NCBI GenBank assembly: GCA_029817715.1
Contig: JARUPY010000396.1
Location: forward strand, 1,426,001-1,490,000
DNA: 64,000 bases
Origin: Melastoma dodecandrum
Taxonomy: Eukaryota > Streptophyta > Magnoliopsida > Myrtales > Melastomataceae
Direction: 5' to 3'
Position 1 is the stretch's first letter. Each line of letters begins with the position of its first letter. A program made the position numbers and the translations under genes. The notes below the pieces were generated by a model. That model ran no database searches, was not told where the DNA came from, and worked only from the letters and a program-made list of their open reading frames with translations. Shown here one piece after another: positions 33,750 to 46,246 of the stretch.

Positions 33750-36013
33750 GCTTTTCTTCTTCTCCCTATCAATCTGAGAGAGTTGATGGCCAGGTTTCAG
33801 CTTGATTCGATCTCGTTTGTATAACTAGTCGAAGATTCGTCAGCCTTCTCAATATCGAAAGAGTATCTTCTCTCTTCATTCGACTTCTGATATGCGTTCG
33901 CTTTGAAGTTTTTCTTCGACAGAGGGTCGCAAATAGTATATTCTCCTTTGACAAACTCAGCCATATCGACCTACACAAGTGTGGTTTCGACTTGATATGT
34001 CGGATGCTCTATCGACTCTTCTCTGAGTAAATTTTCATATTTGGTGGCCCTCAAAGAGAGTTCGTAAAGATCCCTGAATTTTTCACCTTGGAATTTCTTT
34101 CGAATTCGTATATCGAGAGCTTCCTAAGCTACACCGACAACCTCATCTTCGCTTATTGAGGTATTAAATTTGAGTCGAACCTTTCGGAATCGCTGCAAGT
34201 TCTCCAGACTGTTGTCGCATCTTAGCCAATTCAGCCAGAGAGATGGTCGAATCAAGTGTAGCGAAGGCCTGCATGAACTGCATCTGCATGGCCTGCCAGT
34301 TTTGCATTAAGTTCGGTGGAAGATGAATATACTAGGTAAACGTTGGTCCAGTAAGCGAATTAGGGAAGAGTCGAAGCTTCCAGTAATCGTTGTTCGACGC
34401 TTCACCGGTCTGATGAGTAAATCGAGCTATGTGCTCCATCGGCGTCATCTCATCTTCGCCAGAGAAATGAGTGAAATTAAGGATCTTGAAGCCCATCGGA
34501 TATGGATAATCTCGATCGATGAACTCAAGGTAGGGCGTCCTGTAGAGATTGAGCTCTTCCCTGCGCACCGCACTTCGGACCATCTGTTCGACCACTCGGG
34601 CAATGATGTCCCTGTAGCCAACAGGATCAACAGGCATGAGAGGGACTCTAAGGATTTCTCTTCCCATATGATTCTGGTCAAGCTCTCTATCGAAGGTAGG
34701 AACGTCCCTGGGAGTGTCACCGAAAAGGTTTCCCCTCGGGGGTTGGCTTTCTACTTGCGGCTCACAAACAGGGTTGTCGACAATAGATCGTGTGTAATGA
34801 CTCTCTCGTCGACGATGAGGAGGTGCATATGCCTGCGGTCGATAACGGTCCTCAGCATCGTCATCAAAATCGACAACGTCACTATGACGATTGAATCGTT
34901 CAGGGGTCACAAGGTCACTTTGATCATCAGAGACATAGCGTGACCTAGTTGGTTCAGCCCGTCGAAAATCCTGTGTTGCAGGGGCATGATCTTGAGTGGT
35001 CTCGTGATCGAAATTCACCTTGCGCTTTCCATCTCGAATAGCAACCCTTCTTGCCGTAGTTTCGAGAGAGTATTCAGTATCGATTCTAGCGGCCAACCTC
35101 GAAGTTGTTTCTACAACTCCAAAAAGTTCTCTTTATTTTTTGCCTGAATCTGCAGAAACATGCCTAGAGAGACTATTTCTGGCGCATTCGGCAAAGTGTT
35201 CAGCATAGGGGGAGTCTCCCACTCCTGCGTCTGAACATTTTTTTGTCCAAATTTCTGGTCATTTTGTTGCCCCATATTCTGGGCAGTTTGTTGCCCATTT
35301 CGACGGTTCCGGCCATTGTTGGCAGTCTTGTCCTGCCCAGAATTGGCCTCTGAATCTCCGTGAGTATCAGCCATTCTGTTTGCCGCACTCCTGGTTGTTG
35401 GCATACCGTGCTAACACACGAAACTTCGTCTCTGGCTCCTACTGTGGTCGCTAAAAATGTGTTCACGTGGCAAAACACGTCGCGATATAATGGGGACTCA
35501 AAGTGTTGAAAAGAATGTGGTCACCAATAAAGTAAACAGACAAAAGGAACAAAAGAGAATTCACTAAGTGTCAAGAAAACAACTTACAGCTATTACATAG
35601 TGCCTAAAACAATGGCGTACAGAAAGGTTGACAATCAAGCAGTCCTTCGGGGTCATGGAATGATTGTGGTGTGTCTACAACGAATCGGGGTTGGCTTATT
35701 TATAAGACACTAATTAATAACCGTCGCCCCGACGCACATTTACCACGTGGTGATTTTCCTAAATCTACCTATCGATTGACTACTACAACGACACCACTAT
35801 CAATGCTTCGAATACACCAGCTCCATACGTTGATGTCCCTTGTCGATACTAAAGGGGGTCGATAGAACTATATCTTCGATCACGCTGTTCATCGATCAGC
35901 ACTCCCTCGGCCCGTTCTAGCATCATTCCTTATCCTGGCGAATACCTCTGTCGATCTCAGTATCCACCAAAGCCCATCGCTGGAGGCCCAAAATGTCGTT
36001 TACTATGTAAACA
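33750..36013 (-). mobile_element. Truncated Tat-type Gypsy element, minus strand (LTR, PBS, gag only)
   Basis: On the minus strand: an LTR of about 556 bp (36013-35458, TGTTTACATAG to GAACACA) with TATAAATAAG promoter motif, a primer site (AGCGACCACAGTAGGAG just inside), a gag start at 35404 (MPTTRSAANRMADTHG), and gag reading in two main frames to about 33,790. Gag is a clear relative of the 12.9 kb element (FSGEDEMTPMEHIARFTHQ). Everything after gag is missing: the sequence meets the plus-oriented LTR end at 33,749. Confidence 0.8.
33790..35404 (-). pseudogene. Gag of the truncated Tat-type element
   Basis: Pieces at 35404-35111, 35096-34332 and about 34,330-33,790 together give the N-terminal basic region, the gag core (EDEMTPMEHIARFTHQ, DYWKLRLFPNSLTG) and the following helical region (FVKGEYTICDPLSKKN, compare FVKGESTICDPLTRKN in the 12.9 kb element). 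Stops and frame changes separate the pieces. Confidence 0.8.
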
Positions 36014-37095
36014 AACTTCCAGTTCAATCCATATGGAGTACCGAAACACTATCGGTCCCGTCATAAGACTCTATCTCTAACATTCATATCATCTTTTTTT
36101 TTTTTTTTTGGAGGGTAAGGTAAAAATTGTATTAACTAAAAATAGAAAGAAAGATCTAGGGACATAGCCCAAGATCAGCTTGAAATCAGCCGCTATACTG
36201 CCAGAACTACTTGTTGTACCTTTCACCCCATTGGCCGAGGCCTAAATAGCCTTACAAAAGCAGCCCAGCCAATGCCGACAAGGCCTCATGCCATCTGTAA
36301 TGGATCAAAATAAACGTCTCGTTCCCCTGACAAAATGTTTATCCACCAACACCAAATTCCCGTCTTCACAATGTATAGAATTATGTCACCTCGAATAAGC
36401 ACAATTTGATCCATACGAATTAAATCCAAAACATTACAAGACAACGACATGTAGTTGGACTACATCAGTTAGTTCCCCCACTTTCCGAGAGATATTGAGG
36501 GCAATTCCAGGAAGTTCCCTTAGATCCATTAACCTAGGGGAAACCAGCTTAGCACTGCCTAACTCTTCTCCAGTCGTCGTCTTGGGTTCGTAATATGGCA
36601 AAGGTTGTTCTTCCCTTGGGTTATCCAAATGTCTATCCAAAATATCGAGGGACTAATAATAGGGCGGTTGGGTTTGTCAGGCGTGGTCATTATTTACACA
36701 GTAAAGCCATTTTGGGCTTCAATAATGGTAAGACCCATCATTGTGATGGTAGATGCGGTCGAAGGAGCACTTTGTAGAAATTCTAGGACGTCGAAGCAGG
36801 ACACGTGGAAGCAGGATGTGTCGCAGTACGGACGAGGCAAAGTTCGATCGATACCCCGTCGAAGGAAGAGTTCCAGTTGAGGTTTCAAGACTTAGCCAAT
36901 TTTCGATGGAAACTTTATCAAAGCTTGGTCGAAGTAGATAATGTGGAGTTAGTTTAAATAAAACATGTGCAAAATGTATCTAGCAGTTATGTTAGCGATT
37001 TTATTAGCAGTTATTATCTAAATAGGATTAAATGTTAGTATAAATATGCGGTTAGTCATTTGTAACAACAACAGACAATCATTCAAACTTTGAAG
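36014..37095. other. Unassigned DNA with a possible LINE 3' tail and LTR-like end
   Basis: At 36,093-36,140 the minus strand ends AATACAATTTTTACC followed by a run of about 17 A, the form of an L1-type LINE 3' end. From about 36,955 to 37,090 an AT-rich block with TATAAATATG and ACAACAACAG resembles a plus-strand LTR end. Neither has confirmed partners. Confidence 0.35.
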
Positions 37096-37099
37096 GGAA

Positions 37100-37850
37100 C
37101 AACCTCGGTAGCCATCACTTGTTTCTTGCTATTTTTGAAAGTTGGCTTGCCCCCAGTTCTACTTACCGGTCTTCCCATTTCCTTGGATGGCTTAGGTACT
37201 GGAAGGTCTCCAACACCAACTCCAATGAAAATTAGCTCCATATCGTTCGCTCTTGTAGCTAATTCCTCAAACGATTGAGGCTTGATTCCTTATAGAATAT
37301 AGACGATCCTCCAAAGCATTCCTTAAATGCACATACCTATCAATGTAACTTCTAACGGGTGATCCCTACAATTCAGGCTAAGGTTTTTCCATCATTGTAC
37401 AGTCTCGTCCTCTCATTGGCGAGTGCTATTAAGCTCGATCATGTTCACCACATGTCGTGTGATATAAAAGCGGTTCAAAAATTCTCTTTCCAACTGTTTT
37501 CAATTATCAATACTTCCTGGTTTGATATCGATGTACTAGTCAAAGGCATTTCCCTTCAAGAAGCGGACAAACTACATAACACCGACATTGTTGCAAGTCT
37601 AAACAAAATGTGCTACATGCTGCCTTGAGTTCCCCTTCCCCAAAGTTGTTGGTATTACGAGGGTTGATAACCAATTGGCATGCTTAACCTTTCCACTCCT
37701 CGATTGTATGGCTTATAGTACGTCGAATATGTTGCAAATTTTCTCTCAAGCTCGTCCTTTAGGGCTTCTTTTATTAGTTCTTTCATTGCTCTAGTTGAGA
37801 CTAAAGCATCAACGGAAGCAGGACTGACCTTTGGTGAATCATCCATAGTC
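37100..37850 (-). pseudogene. Gag remnant of another Ty3/Gypsy element
   Basis: On the minus strand, broken frames show GK-GNAFD, PGSIDN, LEREFLNRFY and IKPQSFEELATRANDMEL, the common plant Gypsy gag signature, followed by a Lys-rich part (PKPSKEMGRPV). At least five stops or shifts are present. A possible N-terminal piece with MDDSPKVSPASVDALVSTRA starts at 37846. No LTR pair was found. Confidence 0.75.
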
Positions 37851-39670
37851 TACACATGCTTGGCTTTGTCCTTACGTACGTGAGAACCTCCTTCATCAGA
37901 TTTTTCTTATACTCTTTATTCAGGAGCTTGCTTATAACATGATTGAGTTGTTGATCTTTATTCTTCATGAATTTCATTTTACCTCTACTACTTTGGCGAG
38001 AGATGCAACTTGATCTTCCAATGATGGGGTATCTGCCATCATAACCAGCATAACATATTCTAACTTTTCAGCTAGATCAACCTCACCAGTGCTTTTAGAA
38101 AGATTTGGTGAAGAGTTTCCTAATGACTAATCAGGGAAGCTCGACATGGGAATTGGTAACATAATGCCTTTGCTCAATGAAACCTTTCAAATTACCTCAT
38201 TGTATAATGAATATGACTTTGAAGAAATATATTGAATAGTTTCTTCTATATCCGTTGTCTACTTGCACGCTTTAGCCCCCCAAAGGATAAACACTCGACG
38301 AGCTATTGTGGAAGCTGCCTATGGCATCCTTGATTGGAAATGTTTATTTTAGTAACCTCCTTTTATGATGGAGGTGACTGACTTATGAGAGAAGGATCTC
38401 AAAATCTCCTCTGTCTCTTTATATATTCCAGCCATTGGTCTGGTCATGGTAAAGTTTCGGGGACCGGGAGATGAAGAGCTTCCATACGAGCGAGAAGAAA
38501 AACTAGGCAACTGTTATTCATAGCATTGGTAAATTTCTTCAGCGCAATCATCATTGAAGCCATCCGAATTCTTGGAAGTAGAGAGATGAGGGGTAGAGAA
38601 GGCCCACTGGTTGTGCTAAAAATTTGTTGTTGGGCGAGAACCGTTCTGACGATGAAAGTGGAAAAATAACAGCGGTTGATGTCTGAGACAAAGATTTAGG
38701 TGGTTCGGCCCAAACTGGCTTACATCTACGAGGAGGTCCTCCTTGAGATTCCACTATAAACAACGAGTTACACGATTACAAGCCCCGAGAAAGTCTCACT
38801 CCGAGTCCTTGTTGAAAACCCTCTACCCGAATCTTTGAATATTCTCACCGCTCACCGTGTATCACTTGTTCCTAGTACAACGACTCAATAAAGACCTCGG
38901 AGCGTGAGAATCCCTCGCCTCCCTTACCCTAGTTACAAAGTCTACATCGCACTAAATCGTAGATCTCACCTTTAGTCGATCCAACTGTAATTACTCACCT
39001 TCAGTCGATCCGTCGCCTCCCTTTCCTCAATATTCTATAATGTCACAAGAAATCTTCTGTAATGTTACTCACCGAATCTTCCAAGATTTCTACTTCGGAT
39101 CAGATTCCTAACATTTATGAACACAAAATTTCGCAGTTTGTATAAAATATTAGAATGGTGTAACAAATTTTTGTATTGAATATGAGTGTTGTTAAATCTC
39201 TTGTAATAAGAATATGTGTAAATACATTGATTTTATATTTCCAAGATATCTGAAATATGAATGGGCTGACGTTTCGACGAATATTCCCGGGAGTGAGCTA
39301 TACAGACGTTGGCAAAACTTCGTCGATAATCGTGTGAGGAGAGAATGCTCGAGAGGTTCACGAAGTTGAGTAGTTACTCACTCTTGAAGATTTTTTCCCA
39401 AATGAGGGGAATGGACTCCCTTTGTATAAGAGTTGAGAGACCCGCATGTGTCTTTCATATTCGACGTGAGACAAATGAACTGAACCTAATGACATATTGG
39501 GTTTCTTTTTATATTAGACTGGCATATGAGCCGAGCCATGATTTGGGTCGATACGTGGTTCATGCCACAAATCAAGCATGCCTAGCCTTATTCATTGTTT
39601 ATAATTAGGTTGGTATAAACTAATTAGGTTGGTATAACAAATCCAGAGTTGTTTGTGATAGTCGTACTCT
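37851..39670. other. Decayed retroelement DNA and unassigned sequence
   Basis: No open domain was recognised. About 38,620-39,110 has the feel of a minus-strand LTR (GTGGTTCGGCCCAAACTG and neighbouring bases). A 19-base direct duplication (AACTAATTAGGTTGGTATA type) lies at about 39,600-39,640, just before the pararetrovirus. Confidence 0.35.
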
Positions 39671-39683
39671 TGGTATCGGAGCC
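39671..39683 (+). other. Primer-binding site of the endogenous pararetrovirus
   Basis: TGGTATCGGAGCC differs by one base from the tRNA-iMet complementary site TGGTATCAGAGCC used by plant pararetroviruses. It lies about 100 bases before the movement-protein start. Confidence 0.7.
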
Positions 39684-39783
39684 CATTTTGTTTTAATCAC
39701 AGTTTGCTAAACTCATTTTCTTTTTGAGGGGGAGAAAAAGAGACTAAGAACCCTTCCTAGAGAAGCACCTTGCCTTAAATGCC

Positions 39784-40754
39784 ATGGATAACCCTACAGA
39801 CCTAAGTCCAACCGTGATGATCGCTCCCATCACACTAGATTCTTGCCCTTCTTTTCGAAGATCCATCTCTGACAGGTTAGATAGCTTGTATGAGATTTCC
39901 CACCAAGATATCTCAGACAATAACCAGATACCTGACACCACTATCCCACTTCTCAACCCGTACACAGCTTTCAGTAAACCATCTTCGAGTCCCGTTAGAA
40001 GGATAAGATCTCTTATCCGACAGCCAAGTTCTCAGGTCTTCGAATACATTCAGGCTAGCAAGTTCAACCAACACCCAATTTGGGCTACACAGAAAGAGCA
40101 GTTTGTGTCACTCCAACTGCCAACAGACTTTCCCAGACAGTGGTCCCAAAAGGGATACACTCACCTTCACTTTGGTGCGATCAGACTAACGCTCACCTAT
40201 CATGGAAGGAAAGGACTGCCAGTCACAGCCAGAATGGCCCTACTAGACTCCAGATATGTGGAGTATCAGCATGCGTGCATTGGAACCATAGAGACGACCC
40301 TAAATGCAGGAACTGTTTTTGTGAGACCCTCTATCCTAACTTCTGCATGTCTCTACAGGACCCAAAGATCTTGACAGCCTTGCAGGTTCAGATCCAGATA
40401 GCTGGTCCTCAGCAGGAACATAACTCTATAGAGGCAACACTTCATTACCAGATGCCTTATAGAGTGCAGAACCATGCACTAGATCTTAAAGTTCCTGATA
40501 ATGCTAATGATGCTTTGATCATTTATGCTGACTATCATCATGCACAGGCCCCTACTTGTCTACATGTCCCTAGACAAATCACCAGAGGGGAACTACTCAA
40601 GTTGCTACCAGAAAGATGGATCACCAATTATGAGCAACTGCAACAGCATGTCAAACCCATTCAGTCCTCTGAGTCAAAGTTTACCAGAGAAAAAGATGGA
40701 ACCGTGACTATCAAGATGCTCCAACACCATCCATCTTCCCTACAATGTTTATGA
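39784..40754 (+). pseudogene. Movement protein region (broken by a frameshift)
   Basis: The ATG at 39784 opens a 196-residue piece; the protein continues in another frame from about 40,330 to 40,754. The core resembles caulimovirid movement proteins (30K-like superfamily; for example THLHFGAIRLTLTYHGRKG followed by LDSRY). Such proteins move virus through plasmodesmata. The frame break lies inside the core domain. Confidence 0.75.
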
Positions 40755-41203
40755 TGCAGCCCGCTCCAAAGCGTAAGAAGCTTGACTCTCTGAATACCAT
40801 AATCTATTCTTTTGATGGACAGGGTAAAGCATCCTACCACTTCAGAGACCCACACTCAGATCATTTCTATTGCGATATCTGCGACTCAATCATTTGTGGT
40901 TGTAAATATGATTACATCAATGGCAACTACATTTACAGCGACAATGAAGACGAGGTCCCATCATCCCGAAGAAGAAACAGGAAGAAAAGGTCAGATAGAA
41001 ATCTTCTTGATTCAGACAGTGATAGTGATGATGACTCATCAGATCATCAAGATGATAAGCCAGAAGGTGCCTCAGAAATTGCAATTCCCACAAGACAGGA
41101 AAATTATGGAGAATGGCAATTCCTGATGGAAAAGGCAAAGAAGCAAAAGCCCAAGAAGCAGCCATCCAAGGTACTACCGTGTTACAAAAATATTTTGAAA
41201 TAG
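40745..41203 (+). pseudogene. Acidic, Cys-containing region of the viral polyprotein
   Basis: A 152-residue open piece follows the movement region with a cluster HFYCDICDSIICGC and a Ser/Asp-rich acidic stretch (SDSDSDDDSSD), ending at a stop at 41201-41203. It corresponds to the variable linker between movement and coat domains. I do not assign a function. Confidence 0.55.
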
Positions 41204-41455
41204 CAGAAGAAAAATCCTTCTGAACAGGTAGTCCCAACAAGTGTACCAGTCAAGACAATAATGCCTAAACCTACAACAAGCAGTTGTGCTCAAGAGGCTT
41301 TCAAAACAACAGCTCCCATAACAGTATTACCCGCAATCATGATGATGGGTAAATCAGATTAAAACTTTCTTCCACTTACTGAGCAAACTATTAACAATGT
41401 TCGCTATTGTGCGAAGATTCCAATTCCCATAGATCTTGACAAAAATGGGAATCCT

Positions 41456-42816
41456 ATGCGTAACAGCATAGCAGAAACATTTCTTAATTGGCATAGTCGT
41501 AATGCCTTAGCTCAGAATTCAGCCCTAACAACCATTTGTCATAAGATTGACAACATGCAGGAAAATCTAACAGGGACTGAAAAGAGACTTTCAGACAAAA
41601 TGGATTCTCAACACACGCAGACCCAGGAAACGTTGAATGCATTTCAAAAGCGGTTAGATAGATATGAGAAAGGTATTTTTCCCGCTTATTTCAGGTCTGA
41701 CCCAGAGGCTGAGATAGCCAAGCTTAAAAGATAGATAAAGCTCATAGAAGATAAACAGGTAGACTTATCTAATAAGCCAGACATGGCTTCCTGAGTTTTG
41801 GAAGAACCAAGTCTACCAATCCAGCTTTTGATCTAAGTCCCAGACCTAGACCATATAGTTCTGACATCTTAGATTTTGGAAGAAGTATTGTATCCCACGT
41901 GCAGGAACAGGAAACAATTCATCCTATTTTTGGACAAATAGGAAAGAAGGATCCCGCTGAATTGAGAGACATTGTCAGGGATCAACAAAAGCAAAACAGG
42001 AAGCGCGAGGCCATCAGAGAAGGAAAAAAGAAGGCATAAAGTTCTAAGCCTCCAGCCCGACGCAAATCTTCAAGATCCTCTAGTCCAGATACAGACTCAG
42101 GTCAGTATCCCCATACACAACAATTGATGATTAAGATGGAACATCTTAGTGTACCTCCAAAGGTAACAACCTCAAAGGGAACAGTCCTGAAGTGGGACGT
42201 ACAGCCAAAGGTGTCAACCCCAAAATGGGTAACTTCGACAATCCCTACACCGTCAACAACACCTTCTGATAGTGCTTCGGAAAACTATACTGATTCAGAC
42301 GGATACAAGGATGATTCTGTTGAGAGGTATTTTCAGAGTACACCTCCGTTTGTACCGTCACAGATTCTGATGACAACAGGACCTGGAGAGTTTGAGGAAC
42401 CAGACCAACCATCAGAACAGACTTCATCAGATGAAAACACCACAGAAGCCGCTGAAGATTCTACTGTAGAAACATCCGGAGACTCTATAGCGCCAGAGGA
42501 AACACCTCAAATCTTCATGGCGGACAAAGATGACCAAGAGCCTTTGGCTGAAGAACAATCATCAGAAGAAGCCAACGAGAGGCCTCAGCCTACCATCAGA
42601 AGTAGTGAAGGGATCAACAACATCAAGTTCACTTTTGATGACATCCCTTACGCCAAATGGCCACAACGCATACAAGACTTTTATGCGTGGTGTTTGCATA
42701 AGAGATTGACTATCTATAACAATGCTGACATTCTTGCAGACATGACGTCCAGATTCACAGGAACCCTCCTAGTTTGTGGACGCTGTTTTCAGAACAAACT
42801 CAGATACAAATGTTGA
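41456..42816 (+). pseudogene. Coiled-coil and coat-protein N-terminal pieces
   Basis: A 92-residue helical piece (41456-41734; IDNMQENLTGTEKRLSDKMD) resembles the coiled coils that join virion and movement functions in caulimovirids. After stops, a second piece (42124-42816) is acidic and Ser/Thr/Glu-rich and ends in the start of the coat core (PYAKWPQRIQDFYAWCLHKR). The frame shifts at about 42,780 into the next piece. Confidence 0.6.
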
Positions 42817-44243
42817 GTGTTCCTCTGCAAGAATTCATGTTCAATCTCCATGCTCATTTCATTGGAAATTCAAACAGCATCTTGGAAGAAAAACGCACCG
42901 AGTTCTTCCAACGTAAGTGTTGTTCTTACAAGGTCAGAGATTTGGACAAGCACTACCAAAGGTTATTGCACTTATTCATTCACTTAGGTGGTAATGATTC
43001 TTTAAAGCCAGTATTTTTATCATCCATACCATCCTCAATTTCGGCCATGGTAGAAAAGAGTCTGGCCAGTAAACAGTTGAGAGTTACTGACTTGACAGTT
43101 GGACAGATTCAACAGGAGATTCATTTAGGAGTCAGTGAACTCTGTCAAAGGAAAGAAATAATCCAAGGTTTCCTAAAACAGGATAAGAGGCTTGATCATG
43201 TTTGCAGGACCAAGACAAGCAGGTACAAGATTAAATGTACCTTTAAAGATTTATGTTCTTGTGCTCCAGGGACCGAACCCTCTAAGCCAAAATTCAGACG
43301 GAAGGACCGTCGTAGGTTCGAAAGCCCAAATAAAACACGGCGAGCTCCTAGAAAATGGAAAAGATTCATCCGTTTCAAGAGGAAAAGAAATCCCCAAAGA
43401 AGGATGACCAGATGCTTTATTTGCAATAAGCAGGGACATTTTACAAGAAATTGTCCTAAAGGACAAAAGAAGTTGGTCGCCCAGATAGAAAAATATTCTG
43501 GGACTTCTTTGAAAGATGACGATTTAGAATCAATTTTCTCCTTAGAAGATGAACCATCCTCACATACAGTTTGCTGTCTTGAAGGATACTTTACAGATTA
43601 CAGCACAGAGGACACCCAGTCTTCTTCATCTGAAGGACAACACAGGAGGATTTGCACCATCAGTGCTTATCCTAGCCCAGAGTATATAAGGGAAAACTTT
43701 CCTATCCTACCCTCAAGGAGAGTCTCTACAGATGAATCCAACATAGGAGAAGTTCAGATCGAAAATATAGAGAGCTCTGAAAACGAAGAAAGCTCTCAAA
43801 CCCTCAAGAACAAGGAAATTCCGCTTATAGCAGCAACACATGTTGCCCCACATATAAAGGTGCAGGTATATTTTTCAAAGTATCACAGACCAGTAAATGC
43901 GATTGCCTTCATTGACACAGGTGCTGCAGAAAGTATGATCAACCCAGCAATCGTACCTCAAGAATTCCTTGTTCCCCACCAAAAGTCATTCATTGCTGCA
44001 TAGGGTGATTTGTTCTATACTCACTATAAGACTAAAAGTCTGCAGATCATGATTTTTCATAATTGCACCATTAAGGCTTCATTATATGCCACTGATCTTC
44101 CTAGAAGAGATATAGCGCTAGGATGGAATTTAATGCAGCAGCTGCCAGAGCTAAACATCTTGACTACAGGACTCAAGTATCATGGAAACTTCAAACCATA
44201 CACGACACTTACCCGAATGTTTTCCATTGAGTCTGCAGAATAG
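42774..44243 (+). pseudogene. Coat protein core, zinc knuckle and aspartic protease
   Basis: The open piece 42774-44003 carries the coat helical core (LLHLFIHLGGNDSLKPVFLS), a basic arm, a CCHC knuckle (CFICNKQGHFTRNC) and a retropepsin start with the active-site motif FIDTGAAESMI near 43,915. A TAG at 44001-44003 interrupts the protease; the rest (44010-44243) is open in the same order (DLPRRDIALGWNLM). The coat packages genomic DNA and the protease matures the polyprotein. This copy is cut within the protease. Confidence 0.8.
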
Positions 44244-44249
44244 GCAAGA

Positions 44250-45072
44250 CAACTATTTAGCTCATCTTTTACAGAAAACCACACTGAGTTTTTGCAGAAA
44301 TGCTCGCATCCTTTATGGAAGAACCAAGAGTTTTTTGTGAGTCTACCCTTCAAACAGAATGAAGACATCAACCCTACCAAGGCAAGTCATTCTGGTATGA
44401 AACCTGATGATGCCCCGCCTAGCTCGAGAAGAGTGTTTCTCTTTAATGCAACAGGGATTGATACAGGAGTCAAACTCACCGTGGGCATGTGAAGCGTTCT
44501 ATGTTAATAAGCGTTTAGAACAGACCAGGGGTAAGAAAAGCAGGTACACTAGCCCATTGGAAGCTCAGTTAAAGAATGGATCTCAACCCTGGGGAGAAGC
44601 CCAGACGGAAGCAGTCAGGTATTTGAAAGCCCAATTGCAAATGCTTCCCCCTTTACAGATTCCTTCGGACGGAGTAAGGATACTCCAAAAAGATGCTAGT
44701 AATCAGTTTTGGGCCGCAATCCTGATTAAGGAAAAAGAGGAAAAAAGGCACATCTGTGCATATAAATCTGGTAAGTTCAATCAGGCTGAGCAACATTATC
44801 ACTCGACCATTAAGGAGATTTTGGCAGTAAAATATGGAATTAAGAAATTCGAATTCCACTTGGTTGGGTATCATTTTATTGTAGAAAGCGATATGTCTTC
44901 TTTCACTTCCATGCTTAAGTTCAGGCAGAAGAAGATACCGAACGCTCAGTTGCTCAGATTGTCAGAATGGTTTTCCCAATACTCATTCACAGTAAGGCAT
45001 ATCAAAGGTACCAATAATGTCGTAGTAGACTTTCTGTCCAGACCCTTTGATACTGCAAACCCAGTGTTATAG
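44250..45072 (+). pseudogene. RT/RNase H remnant with the RT core deleted
   Basis: RT starts (ECFSLMQQGLIQESNSPWAC, then AFYVNKR) but within a few residues joins directly to the region after the palm (QPWGEAQTEAVRYLKAQ). The whole catalytic palm, including the YIDD-type motif, is absent. RNase H follows largely intact (ILQKDASNQFWAAILI, EQHYHSTIKEILAVKYGI, KGTNNVVVDFLSRPF). The deletion makes reverse transcription by this copy impossible. Confidence 0.85.
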
Positions 45073-45093
45073 GAAAGCCCGAGGTTACAGGCA

Positions 45094-45810
45094 ATGATCT
45101 CCACTTATGTGCCAAAACAGAGAGAGCTACCCAGGTTCCTCCCTCCTGAATTCACCAGTTATGATCAGGCACATGTTGAATCAGTCCTGTCTCAATCTAT
45201 CCAGATGATGCAGAAGTATCTAGAAAGAATATTCTGCAAATATGGCCAATTAATGTTTCCACAGGAAGGATTGCATCCATCCTATCCATTTCTAAAAGCC
45301 ATACCCATCGATCCCATGCAGATATTCCCAGAAGAACTAAAGTGGTTCTTTTGGTATTTGTTTCACAGTTATACTATGGCACTTGAGTTCCCCACAGAGG
45401 AACTTCTTAAGTACTTTGATCAGCTTGGAGATCTTCACACGTATACTCCATACAGGAGACCTCATGCTCACCTAGCAGAGACACTCTCTTGGTTCGCCCC
45501 ATTAAGTCAATGGCGAACATGGATCGAGCTCCACCAAGACAAATACTTCAAGTTCGGAGGACTAACCCCTTATTCAGTTTATTTATTTCGCAGGCACTGG
45601 CATTTTGACCCAAGCTTACAGGCGATGGTGGCCATCAACAATTCTGAAGAATTTTCCAGTCTTCCTTATTCCCTCACACATGATGAAAACATGACTTTTT
45701 TAGATAGGGAAATGGCGATAACGGACAACGAATTTCTGAAGCAGAAACTCTGTGCAGAAAATGGAGTCCACTACCTTGACCCTGATGAAGTGACTCAGGC
45801 CCGAATCTAA
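45094..45810 (+). CDS. Second viral ORF (florendovirus ORF2-like), open, 238 residues
   Basis: An uninterrupted frame from ATG 45094 to TAA 45810, 21 bases after the end of the polyprotein remnant. It is rich in aromatic residues (ELKWFFWYLFHSYTMAL, RRHWHFDP) and has no motif I recognise. Its place after RNase H is that of ORF2 in florendoviruses, whose role is unknown to me. That it is open while the rest of the copy is broken may be chance for a frame of this length, or may be recent decay. Confidence 0.65.
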   Translation: MISTYVPKQRELPRFLPPEFTSYDQAHVESVLSQSIQMMQKYLERIFCKYGQLMFPQEGLHPSYPFLKAIPIDPMQIFPEELKWFFWYLFHSYTMALEFPTEELLKYFDQLGDLHTYTPYRRPHAHLAETLSWFAPLSQWRTWIELHQDKYFKFGGLTPYSVYLFRRHWHFDPSLQAMVAINNSEEFSSLPYSLTHDENMTFLDREMAITDNEFLKQKLCAENGVHYLDPDEVTQARI

Positions 45811-46236
45811 TACACAGACCCCAATCATGTTTATAGGCTCTTATGTGCACTTCACCAACACAGCCAAGATGGCATACACTGGGATGAAATAGCCCAGAAC
45901 TTTCTAACGAAAGTGGACCTAGGCCCAGGATCACCAAGTTCAAGCTCAGGCCCAGGATCGTCACATGCGGGACCATCTTCCACTCACAAAAGGACGAAGG
46001 AGCACTCACAAGACTCCCGAGGGAAAAGACCAAAGGAATAGCCGCCCATGTGAAGATAAGGTTTTGAAGATAAGGTCGGCAGAAACAGCCAAACAACTTT
46101 TTGGAAAGCAACTAGATTCCTTAGCGATAAGGTCACTAATGTTTTTTAGCTTTTAGCTCCACTAGTCTTTTAGCTTTACCTTTTTACAAAGGCTCCGTGG
46201 AGAAACCACAGCCAAGCTTTTCTAGCTTAGCTTGTA

Positions 46237-46246
46237 TTATAAATAG
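46237..46246 (+). promoter_or_regulatory. Viral promoter TATA box
   Basis: TTATAAATAG lies downstream of the second ORF, in the place of the pregenomic RNA promoter of caulimovirids. Transcription would start about 30 bases on and run into the A/C-rich leader at 46,270-46,500. Confidence 0.6.
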
